A stretch of 64,000 bases of DNA from JBEKYD01 sp049509915 (GCA_049509915.1 JBEKZL010000014.1:1-64000), one strand, 5' to 3'. Positions 1 to 12,400 are shown, counted from the stretch's first letter. Notes: a model not told the origin generated them from the letters alone. Made by a program: numbers and translations.

Positions 1-212
1 GTTCTGCTGTGCGACTCTTTGCCTCCACAGCTCGCGACGCGCTTGTTGTTTGGGGCTATTCACTTCTCCACTTTGCGGCGGACCCCTCGCTTTCCGCCAG
101 AGGGGTTCATGTGATGCTTACGTCAATTTGAGTTGTCCTGTGCCCTCGATAAGGGTGTGTGAATGGCGGGAGCCCATCCCAGAGCTTGGCGGGCTCGAGA
201 GAGTGCCGTCGG

Positions 213-960
213 TCATCTAGGCTCAGCGCTTTTGGGCCACGTGGGGCTCGCCAGTTCGATTCGCCAGATCGGTCCATCTTCGTATAGCGGACCTTCTGAT
301 TTCTGAAAAACTGGCGTACTCCCTGCGTTAATCCAGATGTGTGGAGGTGGTGGCTGCTTTCCTGCAGCCTTGGCAACGACGCCGGTAACGCCACCTACGT
401 CGACTTTGACGACGTAATGTGCTGCCTTGTCGCCCCAACCGCCGATGGAGAACGAGTCCTGTCCCGATGCGGAGATTCTGAGCTTAACCACGCGGGGCTC
501 GGGTGTCGCAACGAGCATAGACAGAGTAGTTTCTACGTTGGAATCGACGTCGTTCAGAAGAATCGTGATAATTCCGTTTGCCAGATCCGCCGGCAGAGAA
601 AGCCGCTTCGCTATGTTTCTCATTTTACCGTCCTTGTCCGCGGCCTCGATGTTCACATCACCGGTGCGGGTATCCAACGCGAGCGTCTCCGGGCTCTTAA
701 ATGCCGCACCTTTCTGGATTTGCCTGTACGTCAGCAGCCGAAATGTGTTGCTTTGTGAGAATACTGATTTTTCCTCGTAAAGCGATCCATCTCTGAAATG
801 CAGGCTGAGAATGGTGGTGACACGGTTCCCTACGGATATAGCCCTGAACATGGCGGACGGAGACGGGGTCGGCAAGTATTGGAACCACGAGCAGGAGGAG
901 AGCACCGAGTTTGAGGGATTTTGATCGATTTGCCATTTTCTTTAGAGCACGAACAGCCAT
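213..960 (-). pseudogene. Broken small secreted protein (acidobacterial family)
   Basis: Two reading frames on the minus strand together look like one secreted protein. The first, from an ATG at 960, encodes a signal peptide (hydrophobic run LKLGALLLLVVPILA) followed by DPVSVRHVQGYI. The frame then changes near 835-855, and the second frame continues with GNRVTTILSLHFRDGSLYEE, then DLANGIITILLNDV, and ends LASPTWP at 213. Relatives I remember from Acidobacteria join VRHVQG to GDRVTS through about 25 residues, so an internal deletion of roughly 20 residues plus a frameshift is the simplest reading. The function of the family is unknown. No substrate or catalytic motif is visible. Confidence 0.6.
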
Positions 961-1229
961 AGGTGCGGTGCTGCTCGGGACTTACAGACTGCACGTTGCT
1001 TTCCAAACGAATTGCGCCGGGAAGAAACCGCGGACAAGCGTCAGTTGGAAGCGGACGGATCCGCAGGCGGTCGGTACCAAGAATAAGGAACTCGCACGGA
1101 ATTTCAGCAACAACAGTCGCGAATGGCGTCCCAAAGCGTCTCCGTAAGCGGTCAAATTCTGTGCGGAGCGCGCCAGTTCATTCCAGACTACGGAGTCCTT
1201 CGCTTTTCGCTACAATCAGTGTTCTTCGC

Positions 1230-1940
1230 ATGAGTACTGTCGTTGTTCACCCTATTCATCGTGCGGTGCGCTTTTACGAAGCCCCAATCGGCAAGAAGGC
1301 CGTGATGGCGGCCACCGGAGTGATTCTGGTCGGCTACGTATTCGCCCACCTGCTCGGAAACCTGCAAATCTATTCGTCCGATGCGCAGCAGATCAACCGC
1401 TACGCGGCGTTTCTGCACAACCCGGCCAACGCGGTGGCGTTATGGGCGGCGCGGTCGGCGCTGCTGGCGGCCGTGCTGCTGCACATTGTGGCGGCAACGC
1501 AGCTCTGGCTGCAAAACCGGGCCGCGCGGCCGCAGGGCTACGTGAGAAAGAAAGACGTTCCGGCGTCGTACGCGGCGCGTACTATGGTGTGGAGCGGGCC
1601 GATCGTGGCGGCTTTCATCGTGTTTCACATTATGCACCTGACGGTGGGTTCGGTGCTGCCGGTGCGGGACATCGGATTGAACCCGAACACACCGGACGTG
1701 CGCTGGAACGTGATCACGGGGTTCCAGAATCCGGGCGTCGCGGGTTTCTACATCTTCGCCATGATCCTGTTGTGCATGCACTTGTACCACGGGATCTGGA
1801 GCCTGTTCCAATCGTTGGGCGTCAACCACCCGCGCTACACGCCGTGGATTCAGAAAGCTTCGGCGGCGCTGGCGATTCTGGTGGCGGTGGGCAACTGCTC
1901 GATTCCGATCGCGGTGCTGAGCGGTTTGTTGACGTATTAA
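1230..1940 (+). CDS. sdhC: Succinate dehydrogenase/fumarate reductase cytochrome b558 subunit
   Basis: A 236-residue integral membrane protein with five hydrophobic helices, first gene of sdhCAB. It anchors the flavoprotein and iron-sulfur subunits to the cytoplasmic membrane and would carry two b haems. Histidines suited to haem ligation sit in membrane segments: HLLGN, HIVAATQLW, FHIMHLTVG and LYHGIWSLFQSLG, the last characteristic of the single-polypeptide b558 family (Bacillus/Wolinella type). I chose the ATG at 1230; the frame stays open upstream, but that part is arginine-rich and unlike the family. A TACAAT hexamer at 1211-1216 could be a -10 element very close to the start. sdhA follows after 10 bases. 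Confidence 0.88.
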   Translation: MSTVVVHPIHRAVRFYEAPIGKKAVMAATGVILVGYVFAHLLGNLQIYSSDAQQINRYAAFLHNPANAVALWAARSALLAAVLLHIVAATQLWLQNRAARPQGYVRKKDVPASYAARTMVWSGPIVAAFIVFHIMHLTVGSVLPVRDIGLNPNTPDVRWNVITGFQNPGVAGFYIFAMILLCMHLYHGIWSLFQSLGVNHPRYTPWIQKASAALAILVAVGNCSIPIAVLSGLLTY

Positions 1941-1950
1941 AAGGGAACAC

Positions 1951-3863
<1,913 letters not shown>

Positions 3864-3864
<1 letters not shown>

Positions 3865-4622
3865 TGCGAATCACTCTCCATATCTGGCGCCAGGAGAACG
3901 CGGCCGCGAAAGGCCGGATGGTGCGCTACGAAGTGCCCAACGTGAACGAGCACATGTCGTTCCTCGAGATGCTGGACGTGCTGAACGAGGAACTGATCGC
4001 CAAGGGCGAGGAGCCGGTGGCGTTCGATCACGATTGCCGCGAGGGCATTTGCGGCATGTGCGGGGCCATGGTGAACGGCGTGGCGCATGGGCCGCTGGCG
4101 GCAACCACGCTGTGCCAGTTGCACATGCGGCATTTCAAGGACGGCGACACGCTATACATCGAGCCCTGGCGGGCGCGGGCCTTTCCGGTAGTGAAAGACC
4201 TGGTGGTGGACCGCAGCGCGTTCGACCGGCTGATCGCGGCCGGCGGATTCATCGGCGTTTCCACGGGGAGCGCTCCGGATGGCAATGCCGTGCTGGTTCC
4301 CAAGGAAAAGGCCGACCTGGCGATGGACGCGGCCGCATGCATCGGCTGCGGCGCATGCGTGGCCATGTGTCCGAACGCTTCGGCGTCGCTGTTCATGGGC
4401 GCCAAGATTGCGCATCTGGGGCTGTTGCCGCAAGGCGATGCGGAGCGCGACCAGCGCGTGGTCGCCATGGTGGCCCAGGCCAATGCTGAGTTGTTTGGAA
4501 GCTGCACCAACATGGCCGAGTGCGAAGCGGTCTGCCCGAAGGGGATAAAAATCGAAGTGATCGCGCGCATGAACCGGGACTTTCTCGGGGCCAAATGGGG
4601 CGGGCGAGCGACGACGAAATAA
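3864..4622 (+). CDS. sdhB: Succinate dehydrogenase/fumarate reductase iron-sulfur subunit
   Basis: A 252-residue electron-transfer subunit with all three expected cluster sites. The [2Fe-2S] ligands are C58, C63, C66 and C84 (CREGICGMC, then LCQLH). The [4Fe-4S] motif CIGCGACVAMC spans residues 159-169. The [3Fe-4S] ligands are C214, C220 and C224. It passes electrons from the SdhA flavin to the SdhC haems. The start ATG overlaps the sdhA stop by one base (TAATG). The gene ends the operon, and the following hairpin-rich spacer probably terminates it. Confidence 0.92.
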
Positions 4623-4625
4623 GGC

Positions 4626-4762
4626 GCGGGACAGACCATCGCTTTCTGTGGTCTGTCGAACTCTCGCCACCTCGTAACAGGCTGACAGACGACCAACAAA
4701 CGATCGTCTGTCCCACGATGCCAATTGCGGGGCAGACCACGAGCCACGATGATCTGCCCCAC
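4626..4762. repeat. Three hairpins of repeat family A between convergent genes
   Basis: The spacer between the convergent sdhB and receptor genes holds three inverted repeats with related sequence: GACAGACC/GGTCTGTC (4630-4637 and 4650-4657), GACAGACGA/TCGTCTGTC (4684-4692 and 4704-4712) and GGGGCAGA/TCTGCCCC (4729-4736 and 4753-4760). They could stop transcription from both sides, although no T-run follows. The same GACAGACCA/TGGTCTGTC stem occurs at 52836-52863, so this is a dispersed family rather than a private terminator. Confidence 0.7.
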
Positions 4763-4771
4763 GACAGGCTG

Positions 4772-7700
4772 TCAGTAAATCAGTTTGAAGGAGAACTGGA
4801 TCTGCCGCGAGGTGCCGGCGGTGCGGCTGATCATGCCGAAGCCTGTCCCGGCTACGGTATTGGCGGGCAGGCCGAAGTTCACAATGTTGAACAGGTTGAA
4901 GAATTCGGCGCGAAACTGCAGGGTGCCGAGTTCCGCCGACCCTCGCTTGCCGACCGGTGTGTCCTTGATCAGGGCGACGTCCGCATTGTGGAACCCCGGG
5001 CCGCGAAGCGTGTTTCGGCCCAGCGTGCCGAAGCGCCCGCGGTTCGGTCCGGTGCCGCCGGGCACATCGATCGGAACGTGGAAAAGGGACGCGTTAGCGG
5101 CTCCAAGCCCGAAATAGTCTTCGCGTACAGTACGGCTGATGGAGAGGTCGGGGATTCCGATCTGATCGGGCCGGTCGGTACCGCCCGCCCCAACTCCGGT
5201 TTGTTGAACCCCGGAGTAGACGGTAAAGGGCAGGCCGGTCATCAGCGTCCCCATGCCCAGCAATTGCCAGCCGCCGGTAAGGGTCTTGCCTAAAGGCCGC
5301 AGCGGGCGAATCGAATCCACATGCAGATCCTGGAACAGGCTGAAGGTGAACGCCTGCCGGATATCGAACCCGGACGGCCCTTTGTCCACGCCCGGATCGA
5401 AGGGATTCATGGGCGTGGTTTGAGCAACGGCGCCGGAAGAGCCGGTGATGAAACCGCCCAATACGGCGCTGGAGTCGTCGATGGATTTCGAGTACGTGTA
5501 GCTGGTTTGAAAGCCCAGTCCGGACGCCGTCAGGCTATTGCTCGCGGACAGTTGCAGGGCGTGGTAGGTGGAATGGGAACGATTGGTGATCTCGGCGACC
5601 GGCCCGTAGCCACCGGTGACGCTGCCCGACGAATCGAACTGCGTGTAGGGCGCAAAGGCAGCATCCGCGCCGGTGTAACCGTTGGGGAAATCCATGGCTG
5701 GCAGTTTGATCCCCGCGGTTCCCACGTAAGAGCCATCGAGGATGACGCCGCGGACTTTGCGCTCGATCCCCGCCGTCCATGTGCCGACGTAGCCACCGCT
5801 GAAGTTGGGCGCGATACCGGATACGGCGAGCGGCGTGATCTGATGATCCGGTGAAAGCGCCGCCAGATCCTGCTCGAAGCGGAGCACATCCATGGGAGTG
5901 TTCGGGGCCACCTGTTTCGAATCGCCCGAGGGGAAAACCAGTTTCCCGTCCGGGGTGTACACGGCGGGCAGTTGCTGCGGCGTTATGGTCATGCCGTAGC
6001 GAATGGATTGGTCGGGCGCCGCGGTGAGGCGCGGATACAATACAAACGGTGTGCTGCCGGTGAGCGAGTTGTCCTGCCAGAGATTGACCAGCAGGGTGGT
6101 AATGGCGCCGCCCGCGTGCACAGTGGTGTTAGCGGCGACGCGGCCGTCGAGCGAAATCCGCGGACCCCAACCGTTCTTGTCGAGCTTGTATCCCGGCTGG
6201 GGATTGACGATCAATTCCGATCCGGGTGGCCCCGTTCCGCCCGACAGCACCGGCGCGGACGTGCGTTTATCCTCCTCGCGGATGGGCGAAGTGATCTCGT
6301 AGCGCAGACCGTAGTTGAGCGTTACCCGGCCATTGACCTTCCAACTGTCCTCGGCATACGTATTGTACGCATCGCGGTGGATGGCCGAATTGCCAATCGA
6401 GTTCCCTTGCGCAAACATCGGCGGTGCAACCGCGATGGAATAGGCGAAAGCGCTGGCGGTGAGCAACCCGGTCAAGGTATCGGGCAGAGGGTCTCCCACC
6501 TGAATATTGTGCCCGCCGCTGAGGGAGGGTATTGCGACAGGCGAATACGCTACGCCTCCGCCAAACTGGTACTGGCCGTTCGGAGTTATCCCGAAAAGGG
6601 TAGTATCGCGATTGGAGCGAACCTCGCCGCCGGCCTTAATGGTGTGCTTTCCGCGCTTCCAGGTGAAGTTCGCGCGCGCCTGGAAAAGATTGCCGTAGGC
6701 GGCCATGACGGAACCACCGGCGGCGTTGAAGGCTTCGTAGAGTCCGTCGCCGAATACCAGCGCGGAGTCGGTGCGATCCGGCGCCGGGAACGAAGGCGTG
6801 GCGCGCGTGAATCCGATGGAGTACTCCTGGGTAGATGTGGCGGATGGCGTGCGCGTCAGCGTAAGGACGCCGTTGCGCTGGCGATCCACGAATCCGACGG
6901 CGAATTCCGGCGAGATAGCGGTCTGGCTGGGGTTGGTGTCCGGGCCGGTGTTGTCGGCCATCGTGAATCGTCCGAACAACTTCGTTTTGTCGGATAGATT
7001 GTGATCGATGCGGCTGGAGAACTGATCGGCAACCGTGGTCACCTTCGATGAGCCCGCCCAGGTGCGCGCGCCGTAGGGGCCCTCGGCGTCGTTCGGCAGA
7101 GGGTAGCGCGCCAGTATCTTCGCGATGCGCGGATCCACAGGTACAATCAGCGTGTCGCCGGGGAATGCCGTGGTGTCGAAACCCTGGCGTTCGGCGGCGG
7201 AGGGAAGGGGCAGCACCTCGGTGACGCTGAGTACCTGACGGAACCCCTGATACTCGGCAAAGTAAAAGGTCCGGTTGCGGCCATTATAGAGGTGGGGGAT
7301 TACTACGGGGCCGCCGCTAGTGAGGCCGAATTCGTTGCGGATGAAGGGCGGAATGCGTTGGGGGCTGGCGACCGTGCGGTAGTCGAAGAAGTTGCGCGCA
7401 TCGAGGGCGGCATTGCGCAGAAACTCGAACACCGAGCCATGCACGGAATTGGTTCCCGACTTGGTGATAATGTCGGTGAAGCCGGCCGCCCCACGTCCGA
7501 TTTCGGCGGGCATCCACCCCGAGTTGGAGCGAATCTCCTGTACAGCATCGACGTTAAAGTTTGTGAAGGTCGCGCCTCCCATTTCGGGATCGGAACTGTC
7601 GGCGCCGTCCATGGCGAATACGGCCGCGGTGCCACGCTGCCCGTTGACGGCGAACTGCTGGGTGAAATTGGACGCGCCGTTGGTATCGGTCATGGTGCCG

Positions 7701-8221
7701 GCCGCCAGCAGAAGCAATTGACTGAAGTCGCGCTTGTTCAGCGGCATCGCCGAGACGGCTTTAGCTGACAACTGCTCGCCTCCGGTGCCCTGGCGCGATC
7801 GGGTGCCTGCGAGAAGCGAGACAGTGCCCTCCGCCGATAATTCGATGACGGCCGCGGAGGCGCTGTCCGGCAGTCGGACCGTCCGCGAGCACGTTGCCGT
7901 GGAGCCTTTGTAGTCCACTGCAACCGAGTACTCGCCGGCGGGCAGGCCGGCAAACGTAAACTGGCCGTCGCTGCCAGTGCTGGCCGCCGCCTTCGTGCCG
8001 GCTGCTTCTACGCGGACGACGGCACCGGCCATCGCCGCGCCGCGGGAGTCCCGCAGGGTCCCCCTCCACGAAACCGGGGAGGGCCGGTCGTCCCCAGCCA
8101 GCACGGGAACTGTAATTGCGGCGCAAGCGATCAGGGCGAAAAGCTTTGTGGGCAACACATCAGCATAGCTCACACCACCGGCGCGCACTTTTCCGCCGGT
8201 TGGCGACCGGGTGCGCGACAT
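4772..8221 (-). CDS. TonB-dependent receptor with carboxypeptidase-regulatory N-domain (Oar-like)
   Basis: A 1149-residue outer-membrane receptor. After the signal peptide (hydrophobic LFALIACAAITVPVLAG) a carboxypeptidase-regulatory-like beta-sandwich spans about residues 50-125 (GAVVRVEAAG, DGQFTFAGLPAGEYSV). A plug-like segment follows (NKRDFSQLLLL, VNGQRGTAAVFAMDGAD), then a long barrel ending in the aromatic terminus FSFKLIY expected for BAM insertion. This architecture is greatly expanded in Acidobacteria and is usually linked to uptake of large or plant-derived substrates, but nothing here names the ligand. The start may instead be the GTG at 8173, nearer the signal peptide. A 10-bp perfect inverted repeat lies just upstream. 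No TonB-system partner is adjacent. Confidence 0.87.
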   Translation of the reverse strand: MSRTRSPTGGKVRAGGVSYADVLPTKLFALIACAAITVPVLAGDDRPSPVSWRGTLRDSRGAAMAGAVVRVEAAGTKAAASTGSDGQFTFAGLPAGEYSVAVDYKGSTATCSRTVRLPDSASAAVIELSAEGTVSLLAGTRSRQGTGGEQLSAKAVSAMPLNKRDFSQLLLLAAGTMTDTNGASNFTQQFAVNGQRGTAAVFAMDGADSSDPEMGGATFTNFNVDAVQEIRSNSGWMPAEIGRGAAGFTDIITKSGTNSVHGSVFEFLRNAALDARNFFDYRTVASPQRIPPFIRNEFGLTSGGPVVIPHLYNGRNRTFYFAEYQGFRQVLSVTEVLPLPSAAERQGFDTTAFPGDTLIVPVDPRIAKILARYPLPNDAEGPYGARTWAGSSKVTTVADQFSSRIDHNLSDKTKLFGRFTMADNTGPDTNPSQTAISPEFAVGFVDRQRNGVLTLTRTPSATSTQEYSIGFTRATPSFPAPDRTDSALVFGDGLYEAFNAAGGSVMAAYGNLFQARANFTWKRGKHTIKAGGEVRSNRDTTLFGITPNGQYQFGGGVAYSPVAIPSLSGGHNIQVGDPLPDTLTGLLTASAFAYSIAVAPPMFAQGNSIGNSAIHRDAYNTYAEDSWKVNGRVTLNYGLRYEITSPIREEDKRTSAPVLSGGTGPPGSELIVNPQPGYKLDKNGWGPRISLDGRVAANTTVHAGGAITTLLVNLWQDNSLTGSTPFVLYPRLTAAPDQSIRYGMTITPQQLPAVYTPDGKLVFPSGDSKQVAPNTPMDVLRFEQDLAALSPDHQITPLAVSGIAPNFSGGYVGTWTAGIERKVRGVILDGSYVGTAGIKLPAMDFPNGYTGADAAFAPYTQFDSSGSVTGGYGPVAEITNRSHSTYHALQLSASNSLTASGLGFQTSYTYSKSIDDSSAVLGGFITGSSGAVAQTTPMNPFDPGVDKGPSGFDIRQAFTFSLFQDLHVDSIRPLRPLGKTLTGGWQLLGMGTLMTGLPFTVYSGVQQTGVGAGGTDRPDQIGIPDLSISRTVREDYFGLGAANASLFHVPIDVPGGTGPNRGRFGTLGRNTLRGPGFHNADVALIKDTPVGKRGSAELGTLQFRAEFFNLFNIVNFGLPANTVAGTGFGMISRTAGTSRQIQFSFKLIY

Positions 8222-8262
8222 GAAAGTGAAAGATTGATGGGTCTCCTTGCGGTGTTGCGCAT

Positions 8263-8288
8263 TTCTTAGCGTCTAGATACGCTAAGAA
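8263..8288. promoter_or_regulatory. Perfect 10-bp inverted repeat upstream of the receptor gene
   Basis: TTCTTAGCGT at 8263-8272 and ACGCTAAGAA at 8279-8288 form perfect arms around a 6-base loop, 42 bases before the receptor start. It could be an operator for that gene, the end mark of a vanished mobile element, or a terminator. No T-run follows on either strand, which argues mildly against a terminator. Confidence 0.45.
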
Positions 8289-8464
8289 TAGGAGCCCTCT
8301 ATGCCCAATCCATGAAGGGAGACGAGAGCCGCTGCCTGGCCGCCGGGATGGATGCTTATCTGCCCAAGCCAATGCAAGCGGAACAGCTTTACAACCTGCT
8401 TGACACCCTCGGTGCGCAATCGAGTCCCGGCCTGGCGGAGCCGATGTTGGAACTTCAGCACTGA
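8279..8464 (+). pseudogene. C-terminal remnant of a response-regulator receiver domain
   Basis: The plus-strand frame ending at the TGA at 8462-8464 reads ALYAQSMKGDESRCLAAGMD and then AYLPKPMQAEQLYNLL. This matches the last third of the receiver domain found at the end of hybrid histidine kinases (consensus ALTAHAMKGDRERCLAAGMD, then Y..KP). It keeps the conserved KP lysine. The phosphoacceptor half and any kinase are missing, and no start codon with a ribosome site precedes it. It is a truncated gene end left beside transposase debris. Confidence 0.65.
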
Positions 8465-8539
8465 CGCCGGCGCCACGGCCTTCAGCGACCCGGGCTTTCG
8501 CGAGCGCCCCCAAGGGACGACGACAACCTCGCACTGATG

Positions 8540-8852
8540 CGCTGTCCGCGTGGCGCCTCGACATCGCTGCTGGAAAGCTGTGAGACTCGGTATCTGGAAG
8601 AGGTCGTCCGGCGAACCGCCGCCGCCGCAATGCGGACAGCGCTCCGGCAGGGGCACCGCGATCTGTTCATCCACCCCGCCGGGATGGGACGGCACGCCTG
8701 CCGGCCGTACCGGCAGCCCGCTTTGCGGCCGGCCCGCTTTGGGTTGCGTTTGGGTATGCCCGTGAATGCGGCACCGCCTGGCGCTTGTCAGCGCCGGAAC
8801 CATTGCCCCGGAATTGTCGCAACCGCGCGTAGGCCTCGGATGCCGCAACCAA
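8540..8852 (-). pseudogene. IS66-family transposase (TnpC-like) N-terminal remnant
   Basis: On the minus strand, one frame reads ARLRQFRGNGSGADKRQAVP (8852 to about 8750). A second frame then continues QTQPKAGRPQSG and VDEQIAVPLPERCPHCGG. IS66 TnpC proteins have the same order: leucine-rich leader, KRQAAPFS, proline/lysine-rich linker, then the zinc-finger entry VPLPERCPHCGG. The frame change near 8750 and loss of everything after DDLFQIPS show it is dead. No terminal inverted repeats were identified. It lies next to the receiver-domain fragment and may explain that truncation. Confidence 0.5.
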
Positions 8853-8941
8853 CTGGAGGCCGGTACGAACAGTTTGAGTAATGCCGCCGCACGAGCATCG
8901 TGAATACCCAGCCCACGGCGGGCACGTTCAGTCCCGCGGAT

Positions 8942-9385
8942 TCAGGCGGCCGCGACGTGCCGGTGCGCGGATTCGTAGCCGCGCACCAAATGCACGATCG
9001 ACAGGTCGAAAAAGCGTCCCACCCGCCGGTCGAGTTCCTCTTCGGCGTACAGTTCCATGCTGTCCTTGGTGAGGGTATGCTCCTCCACGAAGTCAAGCAG
9101 GACTTGTTTCAGCAGGCACAGATCGCGCACGCATTCGTGCAACGGAACGGCCTGCTCCAATCGGTCTCTACCCACATGCTGCAAGCGGCGTTGCAGGGTT
9201 TCACTGTTTCCCTTGTCCAGCCAGTGAGTCAAGCTTTCCAGCAACTCCTTATGCCATTGCCGTAACCCGGTTAGGATGGCGCCGGTCTGCGCCATGTCGG
9301 GATCGCGACGAATCTGGTCGGCGACACGGTGGATAATTTCTTCTTCGTGCGTCTCCATCAGGTGAACGAGCTTCCCCGAAATCAT
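8942..9385 (-). CDS. RsbRD-type sensor domain protein (stand-alone)
   Basis: A 147-residue soluble, all-helical protein: LVHLMETHEEEIIHRVADQI near the start, LHECVRDLCLLKQVLLDFV in the middle and RFFDLSIVHLVRGYESAHRH at the end. This layout matches the N-terminal sensory domain (RsbRD_N) of RsbR stressosome proteins, here without a STAS domain. A GAGGTGAA ribosome site precedes the ATG. It could act as a free stress-sensing or decoy partner of the stressosome encoded at 43-49 kb; that link is inference. No transmembrane segment or catalytic motif is visible. Confidence 0.6.
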   Translation of the reverse strand: MISGKLVHLMETHEEEIIHRVADQIRRDPDMAQTGAILTGLRQWHKELLESLTHWLDKGNSETLQRRLQHVGRDRLEQAVPLHECVRDLCLLKQVLLDFVEEHTLTKDSMELYAEEELDRRVGRFFDLSIVHLVRGYESAHRHVAAA

Positions 9386-9496
9386 GGTTCACCTCATTTC
9401 TGCCTGTATAGTACACCCAAAGAATGCCGAATGATAGGGCTTTGAAGAACCTGCGAGCCCCCCCCGGACCGTCCGGCCATGCTACAACGGATTTGA

Positions 9497-12400
9497 ATGC
9501 CTGTCTCCCCTCCCGAAACTTCAACGCCCGCCCTTTTCCCCGCCCTGCGCGTGGAGGAACTGGCGCGATACATCAACCTGAAACTGGTGGCTTTGGGGCA
9601 GCCTTCGGGCAGCCCCGCCGGGGGCGCCGGTTTTCTGGAACTGGCCCGTCCGCTGCTCCGCAATTACCAACAAAAGGAACAACTGCTTGCCGGGCGGCTG
9701 TGCCCCAGCGACACCCGCATACAGAATTTCCTGGACGGTTACCTGGCCGGCAAGTGTCCGGATGGAGCGCCGCGCCTGCCGTCGTCGTCCTTCGTGCTCG
9801 ACCGGCCCGGCCTGGCCAGAATTCTGTCCTTCCCTTCGGACGCGGATAGCTTTCGTTCGCCCTACTTAAGCTCATATCGGGTGGCGCAGGGGGCGCTCCA
9901 CAACCCCGCCAGCGACCGGCGCACCACCAAGGGGGTGTTTCACATCGTGGAGGGCGGCCTGCCGGTTCCCGCCGATAAACTGGCGGTGCCTCAGGCTGCC
10001 TTCGCCCGGCTGCTGGCCGAGGCGCTGAATCCGCCGCGCGAAATGCTGGCGCTGCCTTTTACCGCTGGACAGACCGAACAGGCCTACGTGTTTCTCTCCC
10101 TGCTGCTGCGGCCCAAAGTGTGCCCGGCGATCGGCTGCGAACCCGGCAAGAGCATGGAGACGCGTTTCTTTGCGCCGGCCAGCCTGGTGAGCAACCTGGA
10201 TTTCGTGGAAGCGATCTTTGGCAATGCCGGAGATCCCTATCTTCCTGAGAACGATGCCGCGCTGGACGTGCCGCACTGGACCGGCCACACCGGATGCGTG
10301 ATTCTGGCGCCGCACGTGGTGGGCCGGAAAAAGAAAGACCTGGGGCTGCCGCACTACGATCGGGCCAGCGAGCGCCAGCGGCGCGACGGCATGTGCTGGC
10401 GCGACGAAAACGAAATCTACAACGACGGGCTGCCGTTCAAGATCGTCTGCCGGGACTTTTCCGGCGTGATCGTCACCATTCTGACCGATAACTACTTCGG
10501 CTATTGCAAGAAGGAAGTGAAGAGCCAGATCGGCTTTTCCGCCAATCTGTACGGGCTGGCCGAGGAAGAGCACGCCGGCGGCGCCATCGCCTTCCCGTCC
10601 TACGTACTGGGACAGGACTTTGCGGCCGATCGCCCGTTTTCGCTGCGCAAGACCTCGTTCGAAGACGCCCTGGCGCTGCTGGACGGGCTGGTGGAACGCA
10701 AGCCGGAGGGCTACGCGCTGGACCGCGCCGACCCCGGCATTTTCTATGTTCCCGAGCATGCCCGATTCAGCGTGCGCGAGGGCACGGTGAGCTGGTCGGG
10801 CGGCGGCGGCGAGCAACGGATTACGCTGCTGCCGGAACATGTCTACGTGCTCCCTTCCGGGTACAAAGTGCGGCTCGAAAAACAGTATCGCGGCACGGCC
10901 TGGCGGCTGGTGGGCTCGGTGCCGCACGGCACGCTTTGCCATAAGCCCTGCACGGTATCCGGCGGCGGCAAGTCCGAGATTTCGAAATCCATTTTGAACA
11001 TGGTGCTGCACGGGCCGGTGTTTGTGAGGGATTACTTCCACGATTTCGAAGAAGTGGCGCGGATATTGGAGCGGGATTTTTCCCGGATCCACAAGGGCGC
11101 CCAACCGCAGGCAGGGACCGGGCGGCCCATCCTGGGGCCGGAGCGGTCGCTTGGCTCGGTGATCAAGCTGCTCACGCCTTCGGCGGACTACACCGACGAA
11201 TACAATGAGTGGCTGCGGAAGCTGCCGCAGACCATCCGCCAGTTGATCTTCACCGTGAAGCGCTACTACCGTCCCGAGTGGGGCGCCGATTGGCGGGAGC
11301 ACTTCACCGTGGACCGCATTAACGGGTATCTGGGCCACGAGCTGAAGTATGAAAGCCAGAAGCTGGTGGGAAATTACCTGCGGGTGGGGTTCGATCCGGA
11401 AGGCTCCTGGCGCATTTACAAACTGCGGCCGGACTTTCGGCCGGCGGAGAAGGTGCAGGTGGAAGACGACATCACGGCTTCGGCGGTGGTGCCGCGCGCC
11501 CGCGTGCCGCACTTCGACGCCAAGTATCCGCACCCCAGTTTGAAGCTGGTCGAAAACTGCGAAGCCTACCTGTTCCAGCGGCCGGACGACGCCGTCCACC
11601 GAGGTTTCGACGCGCAAGCCGAAGCCGACATCGCTACCCCGGGAACGTTTCTTTCCAACTTCCAGCCGCTCGGCGTGGCCGAGGCGCGCTCGCTGGTGGA
11701 ACACGTGGTGGAATTCGATCAATACACCGCGCCGATGCAGGAATTGCTTCGTAACTTCGTGGCGAATTCCACCCACGGATACGTGGTTTCGTCCGCCCAC
11801 GCGCGCCTGGTGGATGGCAAGCCGTCGAAGAATCCCCGGTATCTCGAGCGGCGTCCCGACCTGGTGGACCGGCGCGGCGCACACCTGGCGCAAATGTGCG
11901 CGCGCCTCGACCGAGCCATTCCAGCGGGCGAGCCGGTTCAGTTTCCGGTGAACGCGGTGCTGGCCGGACGGCGCGGCAATCCTGCCGACGCTTCCATCGG
12001 GCTGCCTCCGCTGGCGGTCTACAATCCCATTCACTATCAGGAATTGCCCGAGCTGTTCATGGATTTCGTGGCCAGCCTGACGGGCAAGTCGCCCTCCACA
12101 ACCGGCTTCGGCAGCGAGGGGGCGCTCACCAAGGGCCCGTTCAACGCCTTGTGGCCGGTGGTCGATCTGAACAATGCCCTGGTGGGCTTCATCCTGACGG
12201 GCTATGCCGGCTTCACCACGGCCGCCGGTTGGGTGGGGCCGCACTACCGGGTGGACCACGACATCAGCATGCTGGTGCCGGAAGTTTGGTGCCGCATCCG
12301 GGTGGAGGAGCGCGAGCCGCGGTTTCTAATCGAAAACGGATACCTGGAGAAGGTGGAAGATTTCGATTACCAGGGCCGCACGGTGCGCGCCAGCCGTCTA

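Noticed and set aside
1..212. Gene at the left edge of the window
   Set aside because: The only open frame is an Arg/Pro-rich antisense-type frame. Nothing recognisable was found.
8263..8288. Perfect dyad taken as a rho-independent terminator
   Set aside because: No T-run follows the stem on either strand, and it lies upstream of a gene start.
9872..12259. 795-codon frame antisense to the PEPCK-like gene
   Set aside because: It mirrors codon bias of the plus-strand gene and has no start context or recognisable domain.
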